This document shows, piece by piece, positions 17,615 through 25,713 of a DNA stretch of 64,000 nucleotides; the first letter of the stretch is position 1; the number at the start of each line of letters is the position of its first letter. The notes under the pieces are model-generated. The model made no database searches. It saw only the letters and a program-made list of their open reading frames with translations, and was not told where the DNA came from. The stretch is from Granulosicoccus sp045106195 (GTDB taxonomy: Bacteria; Pseudomonadota; Gammaproteobacteria; Granulosicoccales; Granulosicoccaceae), in assembly GCA_045106195.1 (NCBI GenBank), contig JBGCEH010000035.1, positions 196,957-260,956 on the forward strand, in the 5' to 3' direction. The translations under genes were made by a program, and so were the position numbers.

Positions 17615-18586
17615 TTACCATATTGATGTATTCGAATAGCGTCTGGAGATTGAGTTGGCAGTGACTACCATGGCGAATGCCACAACCGCATTGAATAGTC
17701 CAGCGGCAGCCGCCAGATCATACTGGCCGCCGAGAAGTCCCTGCCGGTATATGAACGTGTTGACGACATCGGCAGTTTCATACGTTGCTGGCTGATACAA
17801 TAGAATGATCATCTCGAAACTGACCTCCAGCAGGTTGCCGATACGAATAATCAGCATGATGAGTATGGTTGGCAAAATGGAGGGCAAAGTGATCTTCCAC
17901 ATCATCTGCCATCGTGATGCGCCATCGACAACAGCACTCTCATAAAGTGTGGGAGAAACTCCGGCAATAGCAGCGAGATAGACAATGGATTGAAAGCCAG
18001 CTTCTTGCCAGATGGTGGTACCAATGAAGATGGGTCTGAACCATTCGGGCTTGGTCAGGAAATAGACGGGTTCGAATCCAAGTGCTGAAATAACTGTGTT
18101 GACCACACCTGAGGAGGGGGAAAAACCTGCAATGACAATTCCTGCAATGATGACAGAGGAGATGAAATGTGGAAGGTAGACGATGGTTTGAGTTGTTTTC
18201 CTGAAAGCCTGATTTAGCACTTCGTTAAACATCAATGCAAGTAAGATCGGTATAGGAAATCCGATAAGCAGTGTGTAGAAACTAATGGCAAAGGTGTTTT
18301 TTATTGCACGTATGAATTGATCATTGCCAAACAGGGTTTCGAAATGTTCAAACCCAATCCAAGGGCTGCCAGCTACTCCACGAAAAACACTGTAATCCTT
18401 GAACGCTACCTGCAATCCATACATGGGTTTGTAGAGAAACACGAGCAACCAGATGACTGTTGGCAGTAACATCAGGTAGATCTGCCATTCCCTTTTCAGG
18501 TGGTCAACTATTTTGCTCATACGGCCTTGCGGAACATCAAGAATGCCCTTGCCGTGCAGCTCAACCTTCTCGGCCAGCTTGCTCAT
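17615..18586 (-). CDS. Sugar ABC transporter permease, LplB/AlgM1 type
   Basis: About 323 residues. ATG 18586 is preferred over GTG 18592 because it overlaps the ATPase stop as ATGA. Six membrane helices; REWQIYLMLLPTVIWLLVFL near residue 32 and the EAA loop (ESAVVDGASRWQMMWKITLP) near 215 are typical of permeases paired with LplA/AlgQ-type binding proteins for oligosaccharides, including alginate oligomers in Sphingomonas. It appears intact, but its partner permease and binding protein (17056-17601) are destroyed and the ATPase start is altered. Confidence 0.85.
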   Translation of the reverse strand: MSKLAEKVELHGKGILDVPQGRMSKIVDHLKREWQIYLMLLPTVIWLLVFLYKPMYGLQVAFKDYSVFRGVAGSPWIGFEHFETLFGNDQFIRAIKNTFAISFYTLLIGFPIPILLALMFNEVLNQAFRKTTQTIVYLPHFISSVIIAGIVIAGFSPSSGVVNTVISALGFEPVYFLTKPEWFRPIFIGTTIWQEAGFQSIVYLAAIAGVSPTLYESAVVDGASRWQMMWKITLPSILPTILIMLIIRIGNLLEVSFEMIILLYQPATYETADVVNTFIYRQGLLGGQYDLAAAAGLFNAVVAFAMVVTANSISRRYSNTSIW

Positions 18587-19686
18587 GCGCACTGCAACTG
18601 GTCCGCAAGGGCAACGCCAGATTCAGCATCAAACAGTTTGATCAGCTCAGGCTTTATGGTGAAGCCTGTGACCGACTCCAGCATATCAATTCTTCCCAAC
18701 GTACCGGTACGCAATACAAATGGGTCAATTCCGAGTTTGGCGTGTAGCAGGGCTTCAGAGCCGAGGGTTTCAACCAGATCCAGCTCTATGTAAACCTGAT
18801 CCGTGGTGTCTGCTGTCGCTATTTCTGCAAATTCCGGCCGAATACCAACGATGATTTCTTTGCCGATAGACTGCTTTAATGCAGGCAATGCTGGCAGAGG
18901 CAATATCTGTTCACCGATTAGTGCAACCGGACCTGAGGTATTATCAGTCAAGGTTGCACGAATCTGGTTCATGGGTGGCGAGCCAAGAAATCCTGCTACA
19001 AACGCATTGGCAGGATTCAGGAACAGTTCCATCGGCGTGCCAATCTGTTCGATGTTGCCATCCTGCATTACCACAATTCGATCGGCCAGCGTCATTGCTT
19101 CTATCTGGTCGTGCGTGACATAAATACTGGTAGCTCCCAGACGCTTGTGCAGTCGTTTGATCTCTGCTCGCATTTGCGTGCGCAATTTGGCATCAAGGTT
19201 TGAAAGGGGCTCATCGAACAGGAAGACCTTGGGGCGACGCACAATGGCGCGACCCATAGCAACACGCTGTCGTTGCCCTCCGGATAAATCTGCGGGACGA
19301 CGTTCCAGATAAGGCGTCAGACCAAGAATCTGGGCAACTTCATCAACTGTTTCCTTAATGCGCACCTTGGGTTCCTTCCTTATTCGCAATCCGAAGGCGA
19401 TATTTTCTGCGACATCAAGATGGGGATAAAGAGCATAATTTTGAAACACCATGGCCACGTCACGATCCTTTGGTGCGACTCTATTTACAACACGACCATC
19501 GATAGTCAGTACACCCGATGAGATCTCCTCAAGACCTGCAATCATTCTCAACGTGGTGGATTTACCGCAGCCTGATGGTCCGACAAGAACAACAAATTCC
19601 TTCTCGGCAACCTCAAGATCAACGCCGTGAACAACCTGTATCTCTCCATAGGACTTGACGATACTTTCAAGCTTGACGCCAGACGT
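18583..19686 (-). CDS. Sugar ABC transporter ATPase (UgpC/MsmK/AlgS type) with ACG in place of the start codon
   Basis: Read from 19686 the frame gives a full ~367-residue ATPase: Walker A GPSGCGKST (~36-44), Q-loop FQNYALYPHLD, signature LSGGQRQRVAMGRA, Walker B VFLFDEPLSNLDAKLR, H-loop YVTHDQIEAMTLAD and a C-terminal TOBE domain. There is no ATG, GTG or TTG between the upstream TAG (19705-19707) and Walker A. Where ATG is expected stands ACG (19684-19686), 3 bases after a GGAGAG Shine-Dalgarno (19690-19695). The first usable codon, TTG 19551, would lose Walker A. The gene is either read weakly from ACG or is inactive. It leads an operon whose other importer genes are broken. Confidence 0.8.
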   Translation of the reverse strand, partial: TSGVKLESIVKSYGEIQVVHGVDLEVAEKEFVVLVGPSGCGKSTTLRMIAGLEEISSGVLTIDGRVVNRVAPKDRDVAMVFQNYALYPHLDVAENIAFGLRIRKEPKVRIKETVDEVAQILGLTPYLERRPADLSGGQRQRVAMGRAIVRRPKVFLFDEPLSNLDAKLRTQMRAEIKRLHKRLGATSIYVTHDQIEAMTLADRIVVMQDGNIEQIGTPMELFLNPANAFVAGFLGSPPMNQIRATLTDNTSGPVALIGEQILPLPALPALKQSIGKEIIVGIRPEFAEIATADTTDQVYIELDLVETLGSEALLHAKLGIDPFVLRTGTLGRIDMLESVTGFTIKPELIKLFDAESGVALADQLQCA

Positions 19687-19839
19687 ACTCTCTCCAAAAG
19701 ACCGCTATTGCCTGCCGTACAGCGTTGATGATAAGCGTTGACTACTTGCCTACACGATTAGCAAAGCGTGACGATCTGCCCTTAAAGCAGTTGAATCAGC
19801 AACAGCTCTCGGCTGAGCAGAAGATCTAATACGACAAAT

Positions 19840-19856
19840 GGTATACTAGTATCTCG
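19840..19856. promoter_or_regulatory. Candidate GntR-type operator in the divergent promoter region
   Basis: ATACTAGTAT (19843-19852) is a perfect palindrome inside GGTATACTAGTATCTCG. It lies 50 bases before the dehydratase start and 154 bases before the ABC ATPase. Read on the minus strand it contains GAGATAC, which recurs at 21236-21242 just before the GntR gene. The size and site suit a FadR/UxuR-like GntR operator controlling both directions. Confidence 0.45.
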
Positions 19857-19901
19857 TAACGTGCAAATCACTTTTGACGTATTGGCAATGATCTATTGAA
19901 C

Positions 19902-21152
19902 ATGAAAATAGTCGAAGTACTGATTACTCCAATTGCCATCCCCGATGTACCGCTGGCGAACGCCAAGGGCGTCCATCCTTCAGTATTTTTGCGTGCCATC
20001 ATTCAGGTTAAAACCGACAATGGACTTATCGGGCTGAGTGAGGCGTACGGGGCAGCCCGAACACTCACAGGGTTACAACGCACAGCGTCCGCACTGGAAG
20101 GACTGGATCCCTATAACCTGAGAGAGTTGAGGCGTCGAATTGAAACGGCGTTGCCCGAAGGTGGCGGTGTTAACGCTCCTACGGCATTGGCAGATCACAA
20201 GGTTGTTGATGTGGTTTACAGTGCTTATGAAATTGCGCTGCTGGATATCCGTGGAAAAGAGGCTGATCGTCCACTTTATGATTTGCTGGGGGGGGCTGTT
20301 CGCAAGAGTATTCCTTTCGGGGGGTATCTTTTTTACAAATTCGAGAAACAGGATCTGACGTTTGGACCTGATATCATGGGTGAGGTGATGACTCCCGACG
20401 CTTTGGTTGCTCAAGCCAAAGAGTTCTCAGCTGAATACGGTTTCAAGTCCTGGAAGCTCAAGGGGGGGGTGCTGGAGCCAGAGCTGGAGATTGAAACCGT
20501 ATTGAAGCTGCGTGAGGCGTTTCCGAACCACGGTCTCAGAATTGACCCAATGGGCGCATGGACGGTTCCCACTGCGATAAACGTCGTCAAAAAACTCGAT
20601 GGTGTTCTGGAATACCTTGAAGATCCGTGTAGGGGCATGGATGCCATGGCAGAACTCTCATCGCATATCGACATGCCACTAGCGACTAACCTTGTGGTCG
20701 TTGAGTTCGAACAGATCATTGAGGCTGTAAAGAAGGATGCCGTTCAGATCGTGCTGTCTGATCATCACTACTGGGGTGGTGCAACCGGTGCTATCCATCT
20801 TGGTGAAATCTGTCGTGCAGCAAATTTTGGTGTATCGATGCACTCCAACTCACATCTGGGTATCTCACTTGCTGCGATGTGCCATGTAGCGGCAGCAACC
20901 CCCAACCTGACGTACGATTGCGATACACACTATCCATGGTCCACCAAGGAAATCATCAAGGGTGGACGACCGGTTTTTAAAAACGGGACATTACAGGTCC
21001 CAGAAGGTCCGGGTCTTGGCGTAGAGCTTGATGAAGAAGCGGTGGCAGAGCTTCACGCTCTATACAATGTGGCTATGGTCAAAGATCGTGATGATACTGA
21101 CGAAATGTTTAAATACATTCCTGATTATGTGCGTAAGGTTCCACGGTGGTAG
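19902..21152 (+). CDS. Enolase-superfamily sugar-acid dehydratase, glucarate dehydratase-like
   Basis: About 416 residues; ATG 19902 is chosen over a TTG two codons upstream. Mandelate racemase subgroup features: N-terminal capping domain, KLKGG near 182, the metal-ligand RIDPMGAW near 212 (the glucarate dehydratase form is LDPNGAW), LEDPC near 239, and the HSNSHLGISLAAM active-site loop near 312. Expected reaction: loss of water from D-glucarate or a related aldarate to a 5-keto-4-deoxy acid; exact substrate cannot be told. Divergent from the ABC operon and followed by the GntR regulator, so it probably belongs to the same sugar-acid regulon. Confidence 0.8.
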   Translation: MKIVEVLITPIAIPDVPLANAKGVHPSVFLRAIIQVKTDNGLIGLSEAYGAARTLTGLQRTASALEGLDPYNLRELRRRIETALPEGGGVNAPTALADHKVVDVVYSAYEIALLDIRGKEADRPLYDLLGGAVRKSIPFGGYLFYKFEKQDLTFGPDIMGEVMTPDALVAQAKEFSAEYGFKSWKLKGGVLEPELEIETVLKLREAFPNHGLRIDPMGAWTVPTAINVVKKLDGVLEYLEDPCRGMDAMAELSSHIDMPLATNLVVVEFEQIIEAVKKDAVQIVLSDHHYWGGATGAIHLGEICRAANFGVSMHSNSHLGISLAAMCHVAAATPNLTYDCDTHYPWSTKEIIKGGRPVFKNGTLQVPEGPGLGVELDEEAVAELHALYNVAMVKDRDDTDEMFKYIPDYVRKVPRW

Positions 21153-21220
21153 GTGAACACGCGAGCAATCTCTGGCTATACTCTCTGGCAGCTGAAACTG
21201 CTGTGCTGAATGCGTACGCT

Positions 21221-21242
21221 ACTGATATCAGTTATGAGATAC
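21221..21242. promoter_or_regulatory. Candidate operator before the GntR gene
   Basis: Perfect 12-base palindrome ACTGATATCAGT (21221-21232) followed by GAGATAC (21236-21242), the same 7-mer seen in the operator candidate at 19840-19856. It lies 38-59 bases upstream of the GntR start codon and could be an autoregulatory site. Confidence 0.35.
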
Positions 21243-21279
21243 GATATTTTAATTCACGCGATTCTGGCGGACAATACTT

Positions 21280-21963
21280 ATGGTGCAAACTCTGAAAATA
21301 GCCGATCGTCGCACCAGTGTGGATCTGGTCTTTGACCACCTTTATGCAGAAATTGTGGCAATGCGCCTGCTGCCCGGGGCGAAGATATCTGAAGCTGAAA
21401 TAGCCAGTCTATTTGATATATCGCGCCAACCTGTGCGTGATGCCTTTAGCCGGTTGGAAAATCTCGACTTGCTGCTTATAAGGCCGCAACGGGCAACCAC
21501 CGTCAAGCGGTTCTCTTCCAAAGCAATCAATACAGCACGCTTTGTTCGTGCAGCGGTCGAAGCCGAAGTCTTGCGACGGGCAGCTCGCGTTTGCGGCAAA
21601 CAGGGAAACGCGCTACTTGAAGAGCGATTGTCTGATCAACAAGCGGCTGTCACTGATAACGATTATGACCGTTTCAGGTCGCTCGATTACGCATTCCATG
21701 CGGCCTTATGCACGGTAGGGGAGGTTGACTTTGCGTTCGATGTCATTGCTAGAGACAAGGCCAAGGTTGACCGGCTATGTGTGCTGGGAATGGCCGGTGA
21801 TGAACGTATGGAGCTGCTGCTAAGTGACCACATCAACATTGCGTCAATGATTCGAAACAATGATGAACAGGGCGCAGTCGATGTGGGTATGCTGCATTTG
21901 TCGAGGCTCGATGACACCATCGCTGCTATAAAAGAAGAGCATTCTGACTACTTCGAAGATTAG
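21280..21963 (+). CDS. GntR-family transcriptional regulator (FadR/FCD subfamily)
   Basis: 227 residues. Winged helix at about 10-80 with AEIASLFDISRQPVRDAFSRLE (recognition helix ISRQPVRDAF), then an all-helical FCD effector domain (~85-215) with the RSLDYAFHAALC metal/ligand region near 130 and a HINIASMI helix near 187. FCD regulators usually respond to sugar acids or other carboxylates. It follows the dehydratase by 127 bases on the same strand and probably controls that gene and the divergent importer-lyase operon. Confidence 0.9.
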   Translation: MVQTLKIADRRTSVDLVFDHLYAEIVAMRLLPGAKISEAEIASLFDISRQPVRDAFSRLENLDLLLIRPQRATTVKRFSSKAINTARFVRAAVEAEVLRRAARVCGKQGNALLEERLSDQQAAVTDNDYDRFRSLDYAFHAALCTVGEVDFAFDVIARDKAKVDRLCVLGMAGDERMELLLSDHINIASMIRNNDEQGAVDVGMLHLSRLDDTIAAIKEEHSDYFED

Positions 21964-22189
21964 CGACATCATCGGGCAAGGCCTGGGATCAGGATAAATA
22001 CTGCCTTTGCTCATTCCCGTGCTGCCTGATCTCAACCAGTATCGTGCAATGTGTCCCCTCCAATGGGCGGGATGGCAGCAGGGTTTATGAGTACGGCAAG
22101 GATGACAAGTGTCGAGGACATCCCATTTGATATCAACTATGTAATGATGTACCTAAGATTCACATTTCCTACCCTCGCAGGAGTACTGA

Positions 22190-23338
22190 ATGCGCGAACA
22201 TACTGATGAACTCGCTAAACTGCAGACACCCTGTCTTGTCGTAGACGAGGCGAAAATGAAGCGCAATATCGATCGTCTTGCTGAGCGTGCACGCAATTTG
22301 AATGTACTCCTGCGTCCGCACTTGAAAACCGTCAAGTCTGTCGATGCAGCGAGATGTATTTTAACCAACGGCACAGGACCAGCCACCGTATCCACACTGG
22401 CAGAGGCGGACGTCTTCTCTAACGCAGGAATCAAGGATATTGTCTATGCGGTAGGTATCTCACCTCAGAAACTTGACCGCGTCCTGACGCTTCGACGTGC
22501 CGGTTGTGATTTGGTCGTTATTCTTGATTCTATCGAACAGGCGAACGCCGTAGCAAGTGCATCACGCGCGTCAGGCATCGAAATTCCGGCCATGATTGAA
22601 ATTGACAGTGATGGTCATCGAGGTGGCCTGTTACCTGGTGAACCTGAACTGCTCACCATCGGTAAAATCCTGAGTGAAACCGGCGCACAGTTACGCGGTG
22701 TGTTAACACATGCTGGAGAAAGCTATGGTGCGACAACTGTTTTAACGCAATCTGAATTTGCCGAGCAGGAGCGGACGTCGGTAGTTACGGCAGCACAATC
22801 ACTAAGAGCCGCCGGTATGTCTTGTCCGGTGGTCAGTGTTGGTTCCACACCTACTGCTCATGCTGCTACCGACCTGACCGGGGTTACCGAAATGCGTGCC
22901 GGTGTATATGTCTTTTTTGATCTGGTGATGGCAGGCATTAATGTATGTACCCTGGACGATATCGCTTTGTCTGTTCTCACAACGGTTATTGGTCACCAGA
23001 AAAGCCGTGACTGGATCATTGTTGACGCAGGCTGGATGGCCATGTCACGTGATCGGGGAACAGCTACGCAATCTGTTGATCAGGGGTATGGCGTGGTCTG
23101 TGATGTAAACGGTTGTGTCCTGCCTGACTTGATTGTCGTTCAGGCAAATCAGGAGCACGGCGTGATAGCACATCGCAACGGCCGTCAGGGAGCAATTCCG
23201 GAGCTTGCTGTTGGTACTCAGTTGCGAATTCTTCCCAACCACGCTTGTGCAACGGCTGCCCAATATCAGGCTTATAACGTGTTATCCGATAATGCAGATG
23301 CCCCCAACGTGCAATGGCCCAGGTTTGGAGGTTGGTAG
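22190..23338 (+). CDS. DSD1/D-threonine aldolase-family PLP enzyme
   Basis: 382 residues. Fold-type III alanine-racemase-like barrel: TPCLVVDEAKMKRNI (~13-27) and RPHLKTVKS (~42-50) with the probable PLP lysine K46. The C-terminal DSD1-like domain has the metal-binding NHACAT pattern (H~349, C~351) found in D-serine dehydratase and D-threonine aldolase. Members cleave or dehydrate D-3-hydroxy amino acids. Which reaction occurs here is unknown. An RBS (GCAGGAG) precedes the ATG. It may belong with the upstream GntR gene or stand alone. Confidence 0.8.
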   Translation: MREHTDELAKLQTPCLVVDEAKMKRNIDRLAERARNLNVLLRPHLKTVKSVDAARCILTNGTGPATVSTLAEADVFSNAGIKDIVYAVGISPQKLDRVLTLRRAGCDLVVILDSIEQANAVASASRASGIEIPAMIEIDSDGHRGGLLPGEPELLTIGKILSETGAQLRGVLTHAGESYGATTVLTQSEFAEQERTSVVTAAQSLRAAGMSCPVVSVGSTPTAHAATDLTGVTEMRAGVYVFFDLVMAGINVCTLDDIALSVLTTVIGHQKSRDWIIVDAGWMAMSRDRGTATQSVDQGYGVVCDVNGCVLPDLIVVQANQEHGVIAHRNGRQGAIPELAVGTQLRILPNHACATAAQYQAYNVLSDNADAPNVQWPRFGGW

Positions 23339-23359
23339 TCAGCTACTATCTATTCTAAC

Positions 23360-23809
23360 TCAGGGTACGTTTAAGCTATACAGAATGAAATCGGATTTTT
23401 TTGTGTATGAATCATACAAGCAGCGCCCCTTGTAATTGAACTCCTGAGTAAGCCATCGCACGTTGGGAATACCGCGTTGTGTCGCGAACTCGATTACATG
23501 ATCGATCATCAGCCTTCCTGCTCCGGTACCGCGGACAGAAGGCTCAACGTACAAGTCGCTAAGGTAGCAGACCATGCTACCACTCAATGAACGGTGCATC
23601 AGCTGATACTGAACAAATCCAATTGCCAGGTTACTTTCATCCATGGCAATGTCACACCAGAAATCGTTGTTTTCATCAAAAATCCAGTCGAATACCTGTT
23701 TCTCGGCAATGTGGCTGATTTGGGTTCCGTAAAAATCTGCATAGGCACGGAACAGTAATTCCCAATCAGTACGATCGTCGGGCTTCAAGGGTCTTATTGT
23801 CACTGGCAT
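23360..23809 (-). CDS. GNAT-family N-acetyltransferase
   Basis: 149 residues. GNAT fold with IRPLKPDDRTDWELLF at the N-terminus, the beta-4 strand YLSDLYVEPSVRG and the acetyl-CoA pyrophosphate loop RGTGAGR (~93-99), followed by a YKGRCLYDSYTKK end motif. Acceptor unknown. It faces the DSD1-type gene with only 21 bases between the two stops. Confidence 0.88.
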   Translation of the reverse strand: MPVTIRPLKPDDRTDWELLFRAYADFYGTQISHIAEKQVFDWIFDENNDFWCDIAMDESNLAIGFVQYQLMHRSLSGSMVCYLSDLYVEPSVRGTGAGRLMIDHVIEFATQRGIPNVRWLTQEFNYKGRCLYDSYTKKSDFILYSLNVP

Positions 23810-24201
23810 TTTATTTCAGTTCTCGTCGGGATATGTCGGATTAACCAGTCTTTGTGGATGGCACTAATTTTTACAGGGATCAAAATCGGTTTTATCGGGG
23901 TGAGGATTTGTCCGGTCGAATTAGGGATTGTTTCATGATGACACCACCTGTCAAGTGTCTAACTGGACTGTCCGGACAGAATGAAATCTCGAATTGTGAG
24001 CAGGCTTTGATTTCTGCAATTGATCCAGAGAATCGGGTGTTAGCCAGATAACGCACAGCATGTCTGTGGAATGAGCTTTGCACAAGACTGAGGCAGTAGC
24101 TTCAACTCTTGATTCTCTCCGTTGTTGCTTTTCTTAGCTATTTGTTTGCGGGGTAATACCGAGGTCAGGATACCCTGGCGTTATCTCGCTTTGAAGAACA
24201 C
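23810..24201. other. Intergenic region, no convincing gene
   Basis: 392 bases between the divergent GNAT and GAF-HlyD genes. A 65-codon open frame at 23854-24051 (GTG start) was examined as a possible small precursor peptide for the neighbouring PqqD-M50 protein but has no leader-like or Cys-rich core pattern. Promoters for both flanking genes are expected. Confidence 0.4.
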
Positions 24202-25713
24202 ATGCCTGCGACTGATCACCACGACAATTTCGACAGTGCACGAGCATCGGATTCCGTGTTTCATGGTGTTGTCTCGAGTAATAGCAGTTCAGCTAGTGTC
24301 GATACGCGATCATTGATTCGTGCCACGCGCGCAGAGTTTATCGCTAATCGGCAAGCGATGGTCCTTGCGATAATGGCCGAATTGCTAGGGCCACCTGATC
24401 TGGAAAGAGCGCTTGATGCGTTTGTTGGTGCCTTGCAACAACGACTGGGCGCACAACGGGTATCTCTTGGACTCGTCGAAGATGATGGTTCCCTGAAGCT
24501 TGGTGCGATATCTCAACAAGCGCGAATAGACATGGCATCGAATGAGGTTCGCCTGCTTTTGGATGTGATGGATGAGTGTCTTGAACACGAATGCGTGGTG
24601 TGCTATCCGGTCAGGCAGACAGGATTGGGTTCATTGCCGGCTCATCAGGCATTGGGTACAAGGCGCGAGCATACCAATCTGGCATCCTTACCGCTGTACC
24701 GAAATCTGGAGCCCGTTGGTGTGTTGCTGCTTGAGCGCCATCGTGCTGATCCGTTTTTACCCTCAACACTTGTGTTGCTTGAGAACATCGCAACCAAAGC
24801 CGGACTGGTGCTGTCATTGAGGTGTGAAGCTGATAGGCGGGCGTTCAGCCGCGCCAGGATTACCTGCGAAAATACGTTGAATCGCTTCTTTGGAAGCGCT
24901 AGAGCCGGTAAACGATTTTTATTTGCGCTATCCCTTTGCCTGACGGCATTCGCGGCGGTGGCACCGTTGCCAGAGCTCGTATCGGCACGGGCTGAGTTAG
25001 TGCCTAGCGAGCGACGATTGGTAACGGCGCCTTTCGATGGTTTTGTAGAAAGTGTCGCTATCAAGCCCGGTGAAAGTGTTGAGTCCGGCCAATTGCTGGC
25101 TCAGCTTGAAACCCGGGAGCTGGAACTGGAAGGAATTCGTCGTGACGGTGAAATCGGTAGCGTAGAGTCACAGTTTCGTTCAGCGATGGCCACTCGCGAT
25201 CGACAGGCGACGGCCGTAGCACGCGCACGTCTTGCACGTGAACGCGCTTTGCGTGCGCTTATCGATCAACGTCTTGGACGTGTCGAACTACTAGCGCCAA
25301 TCGGCGGGCTCATCGTGAGTGGAGATCCTGCTGATGCAGTTGGTGCACCGGTAACTCGAGGTGATACCTTGTTCGAAATTTCTCGGGCTGATGATTACGA
25401 AGTACATCTGATGGTCCATGAGCGAGATATCCATAATGTTCATGAAGGGCAGAGTGGCAAGCTCTACCTCAGAGCTAGACCCTCAGAGGAGCTTGATCTG
25501 CGTGTTCACGCGATTCATCCTGTCGCCGAAAGCATGAACGGCGCAAGTCGATTTCGTGTACGCGCAACACTGATTCTTCCTGATGGTGTCAAGCCGCGCC
25601 CGGGAGAGAGTGGAATTGGTCGGCTGATTGTTGGCAAGACCAGTATCCTGCATATGCTCGGCGAGCCCCTGGTCCGTGGGGTAAGTCAGTTGTGGTGGAG
25701 AATATCTCGATGA
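24202..25713 (+). CDS. GAF-like domain fused to an HlyD-type periplasmic adaptor
   Basis: 503 residues. An N-terminal cytoplasmic region (~45-215) has the size and pattern of a GAF sensor domain (LEDAF-like helix, RLGAQRVSLGLVEDDGSLKL, then LPLYRNLEPVGVLLLER). One membrane helix follows (~236-256, RFLFALSLCLTAFAAVAPLP), then a periplasmic membrane-fusion part: barrel-sandwich half APFDGFVESVAIKPGESVESGQLLAQLE split at ~272-300, a short coiled coil rich in Arg/Ala (~315-360), and a beta-barrel. No ABC or RND pump lies next to it. The stop overlaps the M50 start as ATGA, so the two proteins are made together and probably interact. Confidence 0.75.
   Translation: MPATDHHDNFDSARASDSVFHGVVSSNSSSASVDTRSLIRATRAEFIANRQAMVLAIMAELLGPPDLERALDAFVGALQQRLGAQRVSLGLVEDDGSLKLGAISQQARIDMASNEVRLLLDVMDECLEHECVVCYPVRQTGLGSLPAHQALGTRREHTNLASLPLYRNLEPVGVLLLERHRADPFLPSTLVLLENIATKAGLVLSLRCEADRRAFSRARITCENTLNRFFGSARAGKRFLFALSLCLTAFAAVAPLPELVSARAELVPSERRLVTAPFDGFVESVAIKPGESVESGQLLAQLETRELELEGIRRDGEIGSVESQFRSAMATRDRQATAVARARLARERALRALIDQRLGRVELLAPIGGLIVSGDPADAVGAPVTRGDTLFEISRADDYEVHLMVHERDIHNVHEGQSGKLYLRARPSEELDLRVHAIHPVAESMNGASRFRVRATLILPDGVKPRPGESGIGRLIVGKTSILHMLGEPLVRGVSQLWWRISR

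Noticed and set aside
23854..24051. 65-codon GTG-start frame near the PqqD-M50 gene, considered as a precursor peptide
   Set aside because: No leader/core pattern, no Gly-Gly or repeated Cys/Ser core, weak start context.
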